Source of the DNA: a virus
Direction: 5' to 3' (one strand)
IMG/VR virus record: IMGVR_UViG_3300045999_003132
Location: 1-56,298 of that record
Length of the DNA: 56,298 nucleotides
Of the stretch, positions 8,409-17,281 are shown piece after piece. The notes under the pieces were generated by a model. The model saw nothing but the letters and a program-made list of their open reading frames with translations. It was not told the origin of the DNA and did no database searches. Both the position numbers and the translations under genes were made by a program. Every line of letters starts with the position of its first letter. Within the stretch, counting starts at the first letter, position 1.

Positions 8409-9041
8409 ATGCCAACGGTACTCAGCAGCAGCGTTGCGAACATAGAACACATCCGAATCTTTGACGAGATGGTGGAGCAGCGTTGCGTTGACTTCCCCGT
8501 GGATGTGGTCATGACGTACATGATGCAGATTCTACCCGTCACCGCGTTGCCTACTATGGCGACAGACCTTGGCGTTAACGGCCTCGGAGGATTCGCGCTG
8601 ACCACGACCGAAGCTGAGAAACGCACTATGCTTGCCAATGCGATACAGCGAAGAAAGCGAATAGGAACGATAGGGGCATTGCGCGATGCGATTATGGAAC
8701 TTGGTTATTCACAGCCCATCATCATCGAGGGTGCGGCAAACCTTCCTTGGGTCTATGACGGAAGCTACTTCTTCAATGGTGGCATCAACTTTCAAGGCGG
8801 CAACAACGGATGGGCTACCTTCATGGTGATACTCCCAGAGGCCGAACTTGTCTCACTAACACAAGTGCAGGTCGATCAACTTGTCGCCTATATCAACCAC
8901 TACAAGAACGCACGGTCGAAGCTGATAGGGCTTGGCTACTTCACCACAATACCAGTTACTTATGACGGAATGTTCGTTTATGACGGCTCCGCTTCATTTG
9001 ATGGGATACCCGCTGAAACCGTTAACTTTGTCTTCCCGTAA
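8409..9041 (+). CDS. Tail protein I (baseplate)
   Basis: This 210-residue protein corresponds to P2 gpI, a baseplate wedge component that anchors fibres. The RRKRIGTIGALRDAIMELGY motif and the preceding AEKRTMLANAIQ are diagnostic, as is its place right after J. The C-terminal half has repeated YDGS.FFNGG / YDGSASFDG elements, probably the part that meets the fibre. Confidence 0.9.
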   Translation: MPTVLSSSVANIEHIRIFDEMVEQRCVDFPVDVVMTYMMQILPVTALPTMATDLGVNGLGGFALTTTEAEKRTMLANAIQRRKRIGTIGALRDAIMELGYSQPIIIEGAANLPWVYDGSYFFNGGINFQGGNNGWATFMVILPEAELVSLTQVQVDQLVAYINHYKNARSKLIGLGYFTTIPVTYDGMFVYDGSASFDGIPAETVNFVFP

Positions 9042-9053
9042 CAGAACTACCCG

Positions 9054-9695
9054 ATGGCTACTTTTTTAGAGAACGAGAACCTTTACCCTGTTGGCATTTA
9101 TCAGGTGGCAACATCTGACCCCGTGAAAGGCGGAACCATCTCAGGGTCGCTTGACGCGCCTACGGACGGTCAGGCCAACGCGCAAGGTCAGGCATTGGCA
9201 CACAGAACGGCCTACTTGAACAAGCGGATGAATCCCATCGGAGAGGTAATTATGTGGGCTGGAAGTACCGCACCTTACGGGTATCTTATCTGTAACGGTT
9301 CGCAAGTGTCAAGGACGACATACGCGGCCTTGTTCGCCATAGTCGGCACTTCATTCGGTCAGGGTAACGGAACAACTACGTTCCATATTCCAGATTTGCG
9401 AGGCCGATTTGTACGCGGTGTTTCTGACATATCAGGCGTTGACCCTGATGCGGCTTCACGTACAGCGATGAACACGGGCGGTGCAACTGGCAACAGTGTC
9501 GGTTCGGTACAGGCCGATGCGTTTGAGGCGCATACGCACACATTTGAGTCAACAGTTGGCGTTGGAATCATTGACAACCCTCTTGAAAACGACAACGGTG
9601 ATGGCGGTAATGTTGTGACCACATCATCAACAGGCGGCAACGAAACACGCCCCGTGAACGCATACCTGAACTTCATCATCAAAGCCTACAACTGA
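9054..9695 (+). CDS. Tail fibre with phage collar domain
   Basis: This 213-residue fibre carries a tail-collar domain: PIGEVIMWAGSTAPYGYLIC, then TTFHIPDLRGRFVRGV. A histidine-rich EAHTHTFES region follows, and the end RPVNAYLNFIIKAYN is usual for short tail-tip proteins. A receptor-binding role is likely. It follows gene I as fibre genes do in P2-like phages, and its stop overlaps the ATG of the next small gene. Confidence 0.9.
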   Translation: MATFLENENLYPVGIYQVATSDPVKGGTISGSLDAPTDGQANAQGQALAHRTAYLNKRMNPIGEVIMWAGSTAPYGYLICNGSQVSRTTYAALFAIVGTSFGQGNGTTTFHIPDLRGRFVRGVSDISGVDPDAASRTAMNTGGATGNSVGSVQADAFEAHTHTFESTVGVGIIDNPLENDNGDGGNVVTTSSTGGNETRPVNAYLNFIIKAYN

Positions 9696-9910
9696 TGATA
9701 ACGAAATACGACAGCAGACAGCCCAAAAAGGTCTATTACTACTCGGTAAGTGACGGAAGCTACATCGGTGAAGGCGAGGCAATGCCCGACCCGATTGACG
9801 GCACGAATTGGCTTATTCCGAGTAACGCTACCGAAGTGGAGCCACCTGTTCAGAAGAAGGGTTGGGTATCCACTTTTGACGGGGCAAAGTGGACGGCAAG
9901 CAAGGCTTAA
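9695..9910 (+). CDS. Small tail-fibre assembly-like protein
   Basis: The 71 residues end in PPVQKKGWVSTFDGAKWTASKA, similar to the tryptophan-containing repeats of phage tail-fibre chaperones (Tfa-like). Position directly after the collar fibre supports this. The stop overlaps by four bases with the stop of gene D on the other strand, so two transcripts converge here with no room for a separate terminator. Confidence 0.55.
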   Translation: MITKYDSRQPKKVYYYSVSDGSYIGEGEAMPDPIDGTNWLIPSNATEVEPPVQKKGWVSTFDGAKWTASKA

Positions 9911-11151
9911 TCCGAAAGGAGGCCGACCATCTTCACGTCAACGCGGGTAGTGTATCCTGCGTTCCTTGTGATGTCGTGGTAGCTTTTGGAGATGTGATAC
10001 TTGCCATCGAGCCAACGCAGCCCGCGAATTTGAATGTTAGTTCCAGCCTGAGCGACAGGGGTTCCCTCAAAGTCAACGGAACCCTCCACGGCAGACGTAG
10101 TGGCCTCAAATAGATGGGCCATTGCTATGACTTCGGCCTGAGTCATATTGTCAACCTCCTCATACATCCGTATCCTGCGCTTCAACCGTTCCGTCTCGTT
10201 GGCGTTGCGCTTGTCCTCCAAGTAGGACAAGTCTGCACCGATTGAACGGGCGAATGACGGAAAGTTCTCCCCCAGCTTTGCGCGAAGGTCGGCCCCCGCG
10301 TTGAGACGGTAGATGAAACCCTCCTGACCGAACGGATTGTAATTTATCACGTCAATCCCTGCCGCGTCCTTGTCCTGACAATCACGGAGGTCGTAGCTTC
10401 TCAGTTCAGGGAACACGCTATTTAGGATGTCATTCTGCGTTTCATCATACTGCAACCATTCGGGAGAACGGTCTGTCCTTGCGTACAACTGCGGTTCAAG
10501 AGCGTAATGAACAACGTCCGTGACGGGTTCAATGGAGTGCAGTTGATAGATGGTGATGTAAGTAAGCGCGTCACCCTTCACGTTGAACTTTATCCCGTAT
10601 CGGTTAGCAAGGCGGTTGAGGAAGTGCAGCGGTGTCTCCCTGTCCTGATACAGCCGTCCGTGACGCAGGTTCATTACCCGTGACGCACGGAGGGTTGACG
10701 TTGCAACGTCCTCCACCTGCTCATTCGCGTAGTCATAAACAAAGTCAAGGCCGTTCTCGGTGGCTATCTGCTGCGCAAGTTCTTTGAGCGTGATATTCTC
10801 GTACCCTTTGCTATCAATAGTCCAAAGGTTGCTATCAATCGGAACGGACAGGGCGCGGAACTCAACAACGTCAGGCTGACCACGGTAATGCACCTCGTCA
10901 ATGTGGAACGTACCCATGTCGAGCAGCCCTTCGCCAGCGTAACCGATGGACAAACTGATTTTATCCCCACGGTTCGGCCTCCAAGTATCCTTCCATTTGG
11001 CGAACATGTCGTCAACGGTGATGCGAATCTCATCCGCTTCACCACCGTCAGCGTCAGAGTAGGTGATGCGAACAACATCATCACTGATGTCCTCGGTGAT
11101 GTCCAATCCTTCGTAAAGGACTTTGAATGCAGGAACCCTAACGTCAGCCAT
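9907..11151 (-). CDS. Tail hub protein D (late control D-like)
   Basis: This is the baseplate hub (gp27-like). The 414-residue reading starts at MADVRVPAFKVLYEGLDITE. Family features are SDDVVRITYSDADGGEADEIRITVDD (in two parts), DTFHIDEV-type strands, and TPLHFLNRLANRYGIKFNVK in the middle. An in-frame upstream ATG at 11277 would add 42 residues but would run through gene X, so 11151 is preferred; it overlaps the end of X by eight bases. With X and U it forms the P2-like U-X-D set, here inverted. Confidence 0.9.
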   Translation of the reverse strand: MADVRVPAFKVLYEGLDITEDISDDVVRITYSDADGGEADEIRITVDDMFAKWKDTWRPNRGDKISLSIGYAGEGLLDMGTFHIDEVHYRGQPDVVEFRALSVPIDSNLWTIDSKGYENITLKELAQQIATENGLDFVYDYANEQVEDVATSTLRASRVMNLRHGRLYQDRETPLHFLNRLANRYGIKFNVKGDALTYITIYQLHSIEPVTDVVHYALEPQLYARTDRSPEWLQYDETQNDILNSVFPELRSYDLRDCQDKDAAGIDVINYNPFGQEGFIYRLNAGADLRAKLGENFPSFARSIGADLSYLEDKRNANETERLKRRIRMYEEVDNMTQAEVIAMAHLFEATTSAVEGSVDFEGTPVAQAGTNIQIRGLRWLDGKYHISKSYHDITRNAGYTTRVDVKMVGLLSD

Positions 11152-11380
11152 TGTTCTGTGGCCTTCTCCAAGGCGGTAGGTTGTTGAACTCGATGAGCGG
11201 CTGCGGGTCGAACACAGGAATGAAGAGAACGATGCCAGCAGGCAGAAGAGGGTAAATAGGAACAGACGGGTTCGCATCTATGATCGGGCTTATGTTGAAC
11301 GGGTCGCCAAGGTAGCGATAAGCTATCTCATCCCACCTGTCCGCGTCCTGCGTTATGTAGCTGACGTATGTTACTGCCAT
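11144..11380 (-). CDS. Tail protein X (LysM-like)
   Basis: The 78 residues match phage tail protein X: DADRWDEIAYRYLGDPFNIS, then NPSVPIYPLLPAGIVLFIPV, a LysM-like fold that in P2-type phages lies near the hub and may bind peptidoglycan. It overlaps U upstream by ten bases and D downstream by eight. Confidence 0.9.
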   Translation of the reverse strand: MAVTYVSYITQDADRWDEIAYRYLGDPFNISPIIDANPSVPIYPLLPAGIVLFIPVFDPQPLIEFNNLPPWRRPQNNG

Positions 11381-12249
11381 CTCCGTGAGCCTGTGAATGC
11401 CGCAAGCGGCTGTGAAGTGTTGGTCATAACGGAAACCGAGGCCATGAACTGACTATTGACGTTGACCACGTTGTTGATGCTTCCAACGGGGTCTAACGGG
11501 TCGAATGCGTCAATCATGTCGATGAGCGTCTGAGCGTTCTGCGCTGCCGTGTACATGTTGGCAACGTAAGCCTGCGCCTGCTGCGCTGTCTCAGATGCGG
11601 CCTGCACCTTTGAAGCGGCACGGGCCATGTGGTCACGGGCCGTTGCTACCCGTTCACGGGCCTGTTCAAACTTGCTCTGAGTGTCGGCAGGTGGTGTCGG
11701 ATTCGATGCGGTAGTTAAAATGGTGGTAGCGGAAGCAACGGCCTCCCCACGTGCAATAGATACGTCAAGTGCTGCGCTAACGGGTATTGAAGGAACAATC
11801 GGGGTAAGTGGTACAAGTGCGGGGTTGTTCGCGCTGTTCGCAATCGCGTTGTTCACAGCGGCCACCTTCGGTTGCGATGCGTTCGTTTCAAGCAATGTCA
11901 ACTCCAACTTGGCCGATACGATGTCGCCTTGCGGTGTCTCCTGCGCGTGTGTCTGCTTGGTATCAGTGATTATGAACGTACCGATGACGTTGCCCGACCC
12001 CGTGATGTAGCGGAGATGTTTGACCGTGTTTCGGTACTCCCTGAACTTTAGGATGGCACGTTCAACGTCAATGAACGAACGGTGAATGTGAATGCCTATC
12101 TGAACGGTGGCAAGGTCAATCCCCGTGAACTGAATCTTTGGCCGTCTTCCGATGCGACCATGAAGCGGCACGGAAATGCTATCCTTCCGTTCAAAGGATT
12201 CAGGGCCATAAAGCCCTTCAAAGATTATATCGCCAAGCTGACCGTACAT
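11371..12249 (-). CDS. Tail protein U-like with extended C-terminus
   Basis: The first 130 residues resemble P2 gpU (MYGQLGDIIFEGLYGPESF, RPKIQFTGIDLATVQIGIHI, HLRYITGSGNVIGTFIITD). P2 gpU is about 160 residues. Here another 160 follow: an Ala/Pro/Thr-rich linker, a coiled coil (ARDHMARAASKVQAASETAQ) and a last domain. In P2-like phages U caps the tail at the head end. It begins two bases after the upstream glycosyltransferase on the minus strand. Confidence 0.8.
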   Translation of the reverse strand: MYGQLGDIIFEGLYGPESFERKDSISVPLHGRIGRRPKIQFTGIDLATVQIGIHIHRSFIDVERAILKFREYRNTVKHLRYITGSGNVIGTFIITDTKQTHAQETPQGDIVSAKLELTLLETNASQPKVAAVNNAIANSANNPALVPLTPIVPSIPVSAALDVSIARGEAVASATTILTTASNPTPPADTQSKFEQARERVATARDHMARAASKVQAASETAQQAQAYVANMYTAAQNAQTLIDMIDAFDPLDPVGSINNVVNVNSQFMASVSVMTNTSQPLAAFTGSRRWQ

Positions 12250-12250
12250 T

Positions 12251-12811
12251 CTACAAAAGTACGGGATAGCGGTCGAAGTCCTTGCGGTAATCTACGACCT
12301 TGCAATGATGCTCCGACCATCCAGCGCGTTGAAGTGCCATCATGGGCCATGCAACGGCCACCTTGTACGTCCTTCCTATCCAGTTGTCGATGTGTTCATT
12401 CATCGGGCATTGCATGAAGTCAACGCGGTCGGAAAGCACGGAGTAGAGGTGCATACCGCTAACTTGTGCTACCCCACGGATGAACGGACTGTCCTCATCG
12501 GCAATGATGTTGCAATGGTGACACCCGCCAAGGATGATGTCATAACCTCTACTTATCGCGTCTGCCCTTGCGTCCATGAAGTGAGAAAGCGCGTTCGGGG
12601 CGGTCAGTAGAACATCGTCCTCGCAGATGATGTCGCCCTTCTTCATTCTGCAAAGTGCAAGAGCCTCCGCGTGGGCAAGTTTTATACCGTGTCTGGCAGG
12701 CTTGGAATAGTTGGCCGCTACCTGACGGAACTCGAACGGTATGCTTTGTGCGGTGAACGTGTCAATAGCGTCACCCGCGCCTCTCATGCCCGTGATGCAG
12801 AAAATCTTCAT
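12251..12811 (-). CDS. GT25-like glycosyltransferase
   Basis: The 186 residues have the layout of family 25 (LPS-type) transferases: MKIFCITGM start, IKLAHAEALALCR helix, then IICEDDVLL, where the EDD would hold the metal and nucleotide sugar. HEH-type residues appear later (NEHIDNWIG). It is the first gene of a leftward unit running into tail genes U, X and D, so sugar transfer and tail production are co-expressed. The target could be virion protein or host glycan. Confidence 0.65.
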   Translation of the reverse strand: MKIFCITGMRGAGDAIDTFTAQSIPFEFRQVAANYSKPARHGIKLAHAEALALCRMKKGDIICEDDVLLTAPNALSHFMDARADAISRGYDIILGGCHHCNIIADEDSPFIRGVAQVSGMHLYSVLSDRVDFMQCPMNEHIDNWIGRTYKVAVAWPMMALQRAGWSEHHCKVVDYRKDFDRYPVLL

Positions 12812-12839
12812 TCCAATGTTCGGTTTCGGTTTTGTTGCC

Positions 12840-12847
12840 TATGTTTG
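12840..12847 (+). promoter_or_regulatory. -7 promoter box before glycan cassette
   Basis: TATGTTTG matches TAnnTTTG and lies 30 bases before the GT2 start, in the gap between divergent transcripts. I see no equally good box for the leftward gene. Confidence 0.65.
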
Positions 12848-12877
12848 CAGCAGTCAAAAGTGCGAAAACTTTTCTTT

Positions 12878-13537
12878 ATGAGCGATGTAACAGCCGTCTG
12901 CACAAGTTTCAACAGGCCCGACCTGTTGGAAAGGACGCTTAGTTCGTTCTTTGCATTCAACACCTACCCCCTTGCAGGGTTCATAGTTCAGGACGATAGC
13001 GGTGTCATCGGATGCAACGACCATCTCAAAGCCTTGTTCCCGTCCGTCACGTTCAGATATAACCCCGAACGCATAGGTCAGATACGGTCTATTGACGCGG
13101 CCTATGCCGAAGTCACCACGCCTTACATCTTCCATTTGGAGGAGGATTGGGAGTTCTACCGTGGCGGGTTCATTGAATCGTCCGTGTCCGTAATGCGTCT
13201 CGCGGGTAACAACATCTGCTGCGTATGGATACGGGCCGAGAACGACACGAACGGACACCCGATTGAAACGCAAGTGTTCGGGGGTACGTGGTCGCTTGTA
13301 AAGGCCCGACACGCTGGGATTTGGCACGGGTTCACATTCAACCCGTCATTGCGTAAGAAGCGCGAATGGGTATTGCATGGCGGGTACTCATCACTTGCGA
13401 CATTCATCCCTACACGGCCTTGGGAAAGTGAGGCGAAGATCGGGGAATGGTACATGAAGAACAACTACCGTGCGGCCATACTCCGAGGCGAAGGGTACGT
13501 GAAACACATCGGGGATAACAGAGGGATAAGAAGCTAA
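12878..13537 (+). CDS. Family 2 glycosyltransferase
   Basis: The 219 residues fit a short GT-A enzyme: VTAVCTSFNRPDLLERTL opens the Rossmann part, FIVQDDSG is the first acidic motif, and HLEEDWEFY is the DxD-equivalent and catalytic region. The ATG at 12878 is chosen because the promoter box lies just upstream; longer in-frame starts run back through the divergent gene. It heads an operon of four glycan genes and the terminase, joined by 1-8 base overlaps. Its first 95 aligned residues are about 79% identical to the truncated gene at 55999. Confidence 0.8.
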   Translation: MSDVTAVCTSFNRPDLLERTLSSFFAFNTYPLAGFIVQDDSGVIGCNDHLKALFPSVTFRYNPERIGQIRSIDAAYAEVTTPYIFHLEEDWEFYRGGFIESSVSVMRLAGNNICCVWIRAENDTNGHPIETQVFGGTWSLVKARHAGIWHGFTFNPSLRKKREWVLHGGYSSLATFIPTRPWESEAKIGEWYMKNNYRAAILRGEGYVKHIGDNRGIRS

Positions 13538-14127
13538 TGCCAAGACCACGTAAGAATGCAACAACGATTCCCGAAGCAACAACGGGAATCTTCACCTACG
13601 AACAGGCGCAGGTGGAACACAAGACATCACGGCTGCTTGCCGCTGAATTGGTGAAAGTCCTACCTGCCAACCGTCACGTCATCGACTACGGGTGTGGCAA
13701 AGGTGAGTACCTGACTTGGCTTTCGGGCAAAGGATTCCGATGCACGGGCTACGAGGGTACGCCCTTGAAAGACCTTGCCGCGTTCGATAACATCATTCAG
13801 GCCGACTTATCCAAGCCGTTAGGTGACAGGCCAAAGGGAACGGTTCTTTGCCTTGAAGTGGCCGAACACATCCCTGCTGAGTTTGAGGACGTGTTCATCA
13901 AGAACATTACGGAGAACTGCACTGGCAAGTTGATTCTGTCATGGGCCTTGAAGGGGCAGGGCGGTTGCGGTCACGTCAACGAACAGGATTCTGACTACGT
14001 TATCCCACGTATTGAAAAGGAGGGCTTCACGTTGAACACCCATCTTAGTAGCCAACTTCGCGCAATCGCTGGGGCTGAACTATGGTGGTTCAAGAAGTCC
14101 ATCTACGTTTTTGAGCGCAAGGGATGA
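13537..14127 (+). CDS. SAM-dependent methyltransferase
   Basis: The 196 residues hold the class I methyltransferase signature: VIDYGCGKGEYLTWL is motif I for SAM binding, TGYEGTP the acidic motif II region, and VLCLEVAEHIP motif IV, as in small-molecule or sugar methylases. No DNA methylase motif (DPPY, PCQ) is present. Embedded among glycosyltransferases, it likely methylates a glycan. Confidence 0.75.
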   Translation: MPRPRKNATTIPEATTGIFTYEQAQVEHKTSRLLAAELVKVLPANRHVIDYGCGKGEYLTWLSGKGFRCTGYEGTPLKDLAAFDNIIQADLSKPLGDRPKGTVLCLEVAEHIPAEFEDVFIKNITENCTGKLILSWALKGQGGCGHVNEQDSDYVIPRIEKEGFTLNTHLSSQLRAIAGAELWWFKKSIYVFERKG

Positions 14128-14783
14128 AGGTTTACACACGGCACAACAACGAGGAGTTGTTCGACATGATGCAGGGGTTCATTCCCTTGCCCGTTACCAA
14201 ATGCGACACGTTCAACTATTGGGAACAGGCAGCCGACTACATTGCTCACGTCCTTGAACAGAATGACGATGTGGCTGTCAACGTGGACTTGGACTGCTTC
14301 ATCTTCGATTGGGCCGTTGTGGAGGAACTTGCGGCCTACATGGTTGAACACGGTTACACGCATTGTGGATTCCCTGACAGCGGAGTGATGCGTGGTCGGC
14401 ACAATGCCTCATGGGTCGTGTGCAATCCGTTCTTCAACGTGTTCCGTTCTTCCGAACTATTGGCCGATGGCATTCCGAATTGGGGTCTTGTTCGGCACAT
14501 GGGGTACAACGTGGAGTGGCATAATGACATGCCCCCGTTCGTAAAGAATCCCCTGCCTTGGATGCAGGAGCCGTTCAACGGTATCTTTAATTGGATGCAC
14601 GGAAACGGCAAGACGCTGTTCATCGAGCCGAAGCCCCACGCTGACGGAATATCCACCATCCTCACATTCAACGGCAAGGAGTTCGGGTATCACGCTTGGT
14701 ACTCCCGTCTGTTCGACACCGATTCAGGTCACAGGTCAAGAACGCTTGCATTGTATCACGAAGCTAACATGAGAAAGGCATGA
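14124..14783 (+). CDS. Glycosyltransferase-like protein with DLD motif
   Basis: The 219 residues contain VAVNVDLDCFIFD, a DxD-type metal and sugar-nucleotide motif after a hydrophobic strand, as in GT-A transferases. I do not recognise the exact family. Tryptophan-rich segments (NYWEQAADY, FNGIFNWMHGNGK) may form the acceptor site. ATGA-type overlaps join it to the methyltransferase and the GT7 gene. Confidence 0.55.
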   Translation: MKVYTRHNNEELFDMMQGFIPLPVTKCDTFNYWEQAADYIAHVLEQNDDVAVNVDLDCFIFDWAVVEELAAYMVEHGYTHCGFPDSGVMRGRHNASWVVCNPFFNVFRSSELLADGIPNWGLVRHMGYNVEWHNDMPPFVKNPLPWMQEPFNGIFNWMHGNGKTLFIEPKPHADGISTILTFNGKEFGYHAWYSRLFDTDSGHRSRTLALYHEANMRKA

Positions 14784-15409
14784 ACACCCCTATCATCATT
14801 CCGTTCCGAAACCGCGCTGCCCATTTGAAGGAGTTCATTCCGCAAGCGAAACACCCGCTGATTGTAGTTGAACAGGTGGCTGGCAAACCGTTCAACCGTG
14901 GGAAGCTACTGAACATCGGTGCGCACATAGCGTTCGGTGACGGGGCAAGGCACATCATCACGCATGACGTGGACATGATACCTGAGAACGTGGACTACAC
15001 GGAGGGCGATATTGTTCACCTTGCGGGAGCGGCAAGTCAATTTAACTATGCGATGCCATACAACCGCTATTTTGGTGGAGTGAACATCTACTCATCCAAG
15101 GCGTTCTACATGGCGAACGGGTACAGCAACAACTATTGGGGATGGGGCGCGGAGGACGATGACATGCTGTTGCGCTGCGAGGGTACGGGGTTGAAGATTG
15201 AACACCGAAAAGGGCGTTTCACCTCACTCACACATGAACACGCGCTTGTTGACCCGAACGCAAGGAACACGCACAAGGCGAACTGCGAATACCTGCGCAG
15301 CGGATACGATTACAAAAAGGACGGGCTGAACACATTGGACTACTCCATTGTGTCCGAAACGCTGTTGCCGCACATTCACACGGTCAGGGTAATCACCGTA
15401 GATGTCTGA
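14780..15409 (+). CDS. GT7-family beta-1,4-galactosyltransferase-like enzyme
   Basis: The 209 residues carry, in order, the landmarks of animal-type beta-1,4-galactosyltransferases: IIIPFRNRAAHL (5-16), FNRGKLLNIG (38-47), the metal-binding DVD (63-65) in HDVDMIP, YFGGV (97-101), the signature NNYWGWGAEDDD (117-128), and a closing DGLNTLDY then ITVDV. There is no membrane anchor, so it should be cytosolic. The family transfers Gal or GalNAc from a UDP-sugar to a GlcNAc or xylose end; the acceptor here is unknown. It sits directly before the terminase. Confidence 0.85.
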   Translation: MNTPIIIPFRNRAAHLKEFIPQAKHPLIVVEQVAGKPFNRGKLLNIGAHIAFGDGARHIITHDVDMIPENVDYTEGDIVHLAGAASQFNYAMPYNRYFGGVNIYSSKAFYMANGYSNNYWGWGAEDDDMLLRCEGTGLKIEHRKGRFTSLTHEHALVDPNARNTHKANCEYLRSGYDYKKDGLNTLDYSIVSETLLPHIHTVRVITVDV

Positions 15410-17276
15410 GGTTTCCCTTATACGTTCCTTTCTTGAAGGGCTAAGGCCGACACCGCAACTAAAGGTGTGGGAATGGGCCGACCGTTACCGTATGCTGTCG
15501 TCCGTATCTTCCGCAGAGGCGGGGCGTTGGCGTACTTCCCGCGTTCCGTACATGTACGAGATATTCGATAAGCTGTCACCGACCGACCCATGCAGGGAGG
15601 TTGTGCTGATGAAAGGTGTTCAGATCGCGGGAACGGAGGCCGCGCTTAACTGCGTGGGGGCTTACATTGACATCGAACCTTGCCCCATCATGTACGTGAT
15701 GCCTACCGTTGACATGGCGAAGGGTCTGTCAAAGAAACGGGTGCAGCACATGATACAGGAATGCGAGACGCTGAACCGAAAGGTGGCGCAGATGAACAGG
15801 CGCGAAGGTTCTTCATCCTTATTGGAGAAGTTCTACGCTGGCGGTGCGTTGACGTTGACGGGGGCCAACTCCGCAGCGGGGCTTCGGTCGCAGCCTATCC
15901 GCGTACTTATCCTTGACGAGGTTGACGCATACCCTTTGAATATCGAGGGCGAAGGTTCACCGATTAAACTTGCCGAGGCCCGTACAACCACGTTCAGCCG
16001 AAACAAGAAGGTGTTCAAGCTGTCAACTCCGACCGTTGCGGGAAGGTCTGCGATACAACACGCATTGGAGGGGACGGACAAGCGGTATCTACATGTGCCA
16101 TGCCCCCATTGCGGCACGTTCCAGACGTTGAAGTTCGACAACCTGAAATGGCCCAAGGGCGAACCGCACAAAGCGGCCTACCTATGCGAACATTGCGATG
16201 AACTGATAGAGGAGCGCAGCAAGACCGTGATGCTGAACGAGGGCAAATGGGTTCCGTCCGAGCCTGACAACGTAAGCCCATACAAGGCGGGGTATCTAAT
16301 CAACTCACTATATTCCCCGTTAGGGTGGATGTCGTGGACCGAGATAGCGACCAAGTTCCTGTCCGAGAAGGACGACCCTATTCTGTTCCGAACCTTTGTC
16401 AACACCGTGCTTGGCGAACCGTGGGAGGAACGGGGTGACGCGCCTGAGTGGGAGAACATCTTCAATAGGCGGGAGAAGTACCCGATGAACCAACCGAACA
16501 ATGACGTTCACCTGATAACGGTAGGGGCTGACGTTCAGAAGGACAGGATTGAATACGAGGTCGTTGGATGGTGCAGGGACAGGTCAACGTATTCCATCGA
16601 CTACCGCGTTATTCACGGTGACACCTCCGAGCGTCAGGTATGGGACGAACTTTCCAAGGTGGTCTATGAGACATGGTTGCGCCCTGACGGGGTTGAACTA
16701 CCGATGATGCTGATGGCGGTGGATAGCGGTTTTAATACCCAGCACGTTTACGACTTCTGCCGCAGACACGATTCAACCCGCGTCATTCCGATCAAGGGTT
16801 CTGATGCACAGAGGACGGTGGTATCCGCGCCAAGAAGCGTTGACATTGCTATGCACGGTAAGGCAACGGGGTCAATCAAATTGTGGACGGTCGGTTCGTC
16901 CATTGTCAAGTCAGAGGTTTACGCCAACTTACGGCACAACCCGAACGAGGACGGCGCGTTCCCTCCGAACTACTGCCACTTTCCTGAGTACGCACCCGAA
17001 TACTTCAAAGGCATCACAGCGGAACAGCTTGAGTTCAGAATCGTCAAAGGCTATCGCAAGTACGAATGGGTCAAACGGTACGCAAGGAATGAACCCCTTG
17101 ACTGCCGTGTTTACGCCCGTGCAGCCGCTACCGTTGCGGGGATGGACAGGTTCAATGAGCAGCATTGGGATAAGTTGGTCGGCAATTACCGAAAGATAGT
17201 GAAGGGCAAGGATGAGCCGCAAGCCGCAAAGCCGAAACAAGTGAAGCGCAAAAGCGACTTTTGGGGCGACCGATAA
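15402..17276 (+). CDS. Terminase large subunit, GpA family
   Basis: This is the packaging motor and nuclease of lambda A type, 624 residues. The ATPase part has a P-loop-like KGVQIAGTE (71-79) and Walker B VLILDEVDAY (about 168-177). A CPHC...CEHC zinc-ribbon pair (near 234-237 and 262-265) is usual for the family. The nuclease half has ITVGADVQKDRIEYE and MAVDSGFNTQHVYDFC. A basic tail (KPKQVKRKSDFWGDR) closes the protein. It overlaps the GT7 gene by eight bases. GpA enzymes generally cut at specific cos-type sites; no cos site was identified. Confidence 0.95.
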   Translation: MSEVSLIRSFLEGLRPTPQLKVWEWADRYRMLSSVSSAEAGRWRTSRVPYMYEIFDKLSPTDPCREVVLMKGVQIAGTEAALNCVGAYIDIEPCPIMYVMPTVDMAKGLSKKRVQHMIQECETLNRKVAQMNRREGSSSLLEKFYAGGALTLTGANSAAGLRSQPIRVLILDEVDAYPLNIEGEGSPIKLAEARTTTFSRNKKVFKLSTPTVAGRSAIQHALEGTDKRYLHVPCPHCGTFQTLKFDNLKWPKGEPHKAAYLCEHCDELIEERSKTVMLNEGKWVPSEPDNVSPYKAGYLINSLYSPLGWMSWTEIATKFLSEKDDPILFRTFVNTVLGEPWEERGDAPEWENIFNRREKYPMNQPNNDVHLITVGADVQKDRIEYEVVGWCRDRSTYSIDYRVIHGDTSERQVWDELSKVVYETWLRPDGVELPMMLMAVDSGFNTQHVYDFCRRHDSTRVIPIKGSDAQRTVVSAPRSVDIAMHGKATGSIKLWTVGSSIVKSEVYANLRHNPNEDGAFPPNYCHFPEYAPEYFKGITAEQLEFRIVKGYRKYEWVKRYARNEPLDCRVYARAAATVAGMDRFNEQHWDKLVGNYRKIVKGKDEPQAAKPKQVKRKSDFWGDR

Positions 17277-17281
17277 TTACC

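Noticed and set aside
11152-11277. Longer N-terminus for tail protein D with an apparent signal peptide
   Set aside because: The extra 42 residues are the antiframe of gene X, and the Ser/Arg-rich composition is typical of a shadow reading; the start at 11151 gives the family N-terminus.
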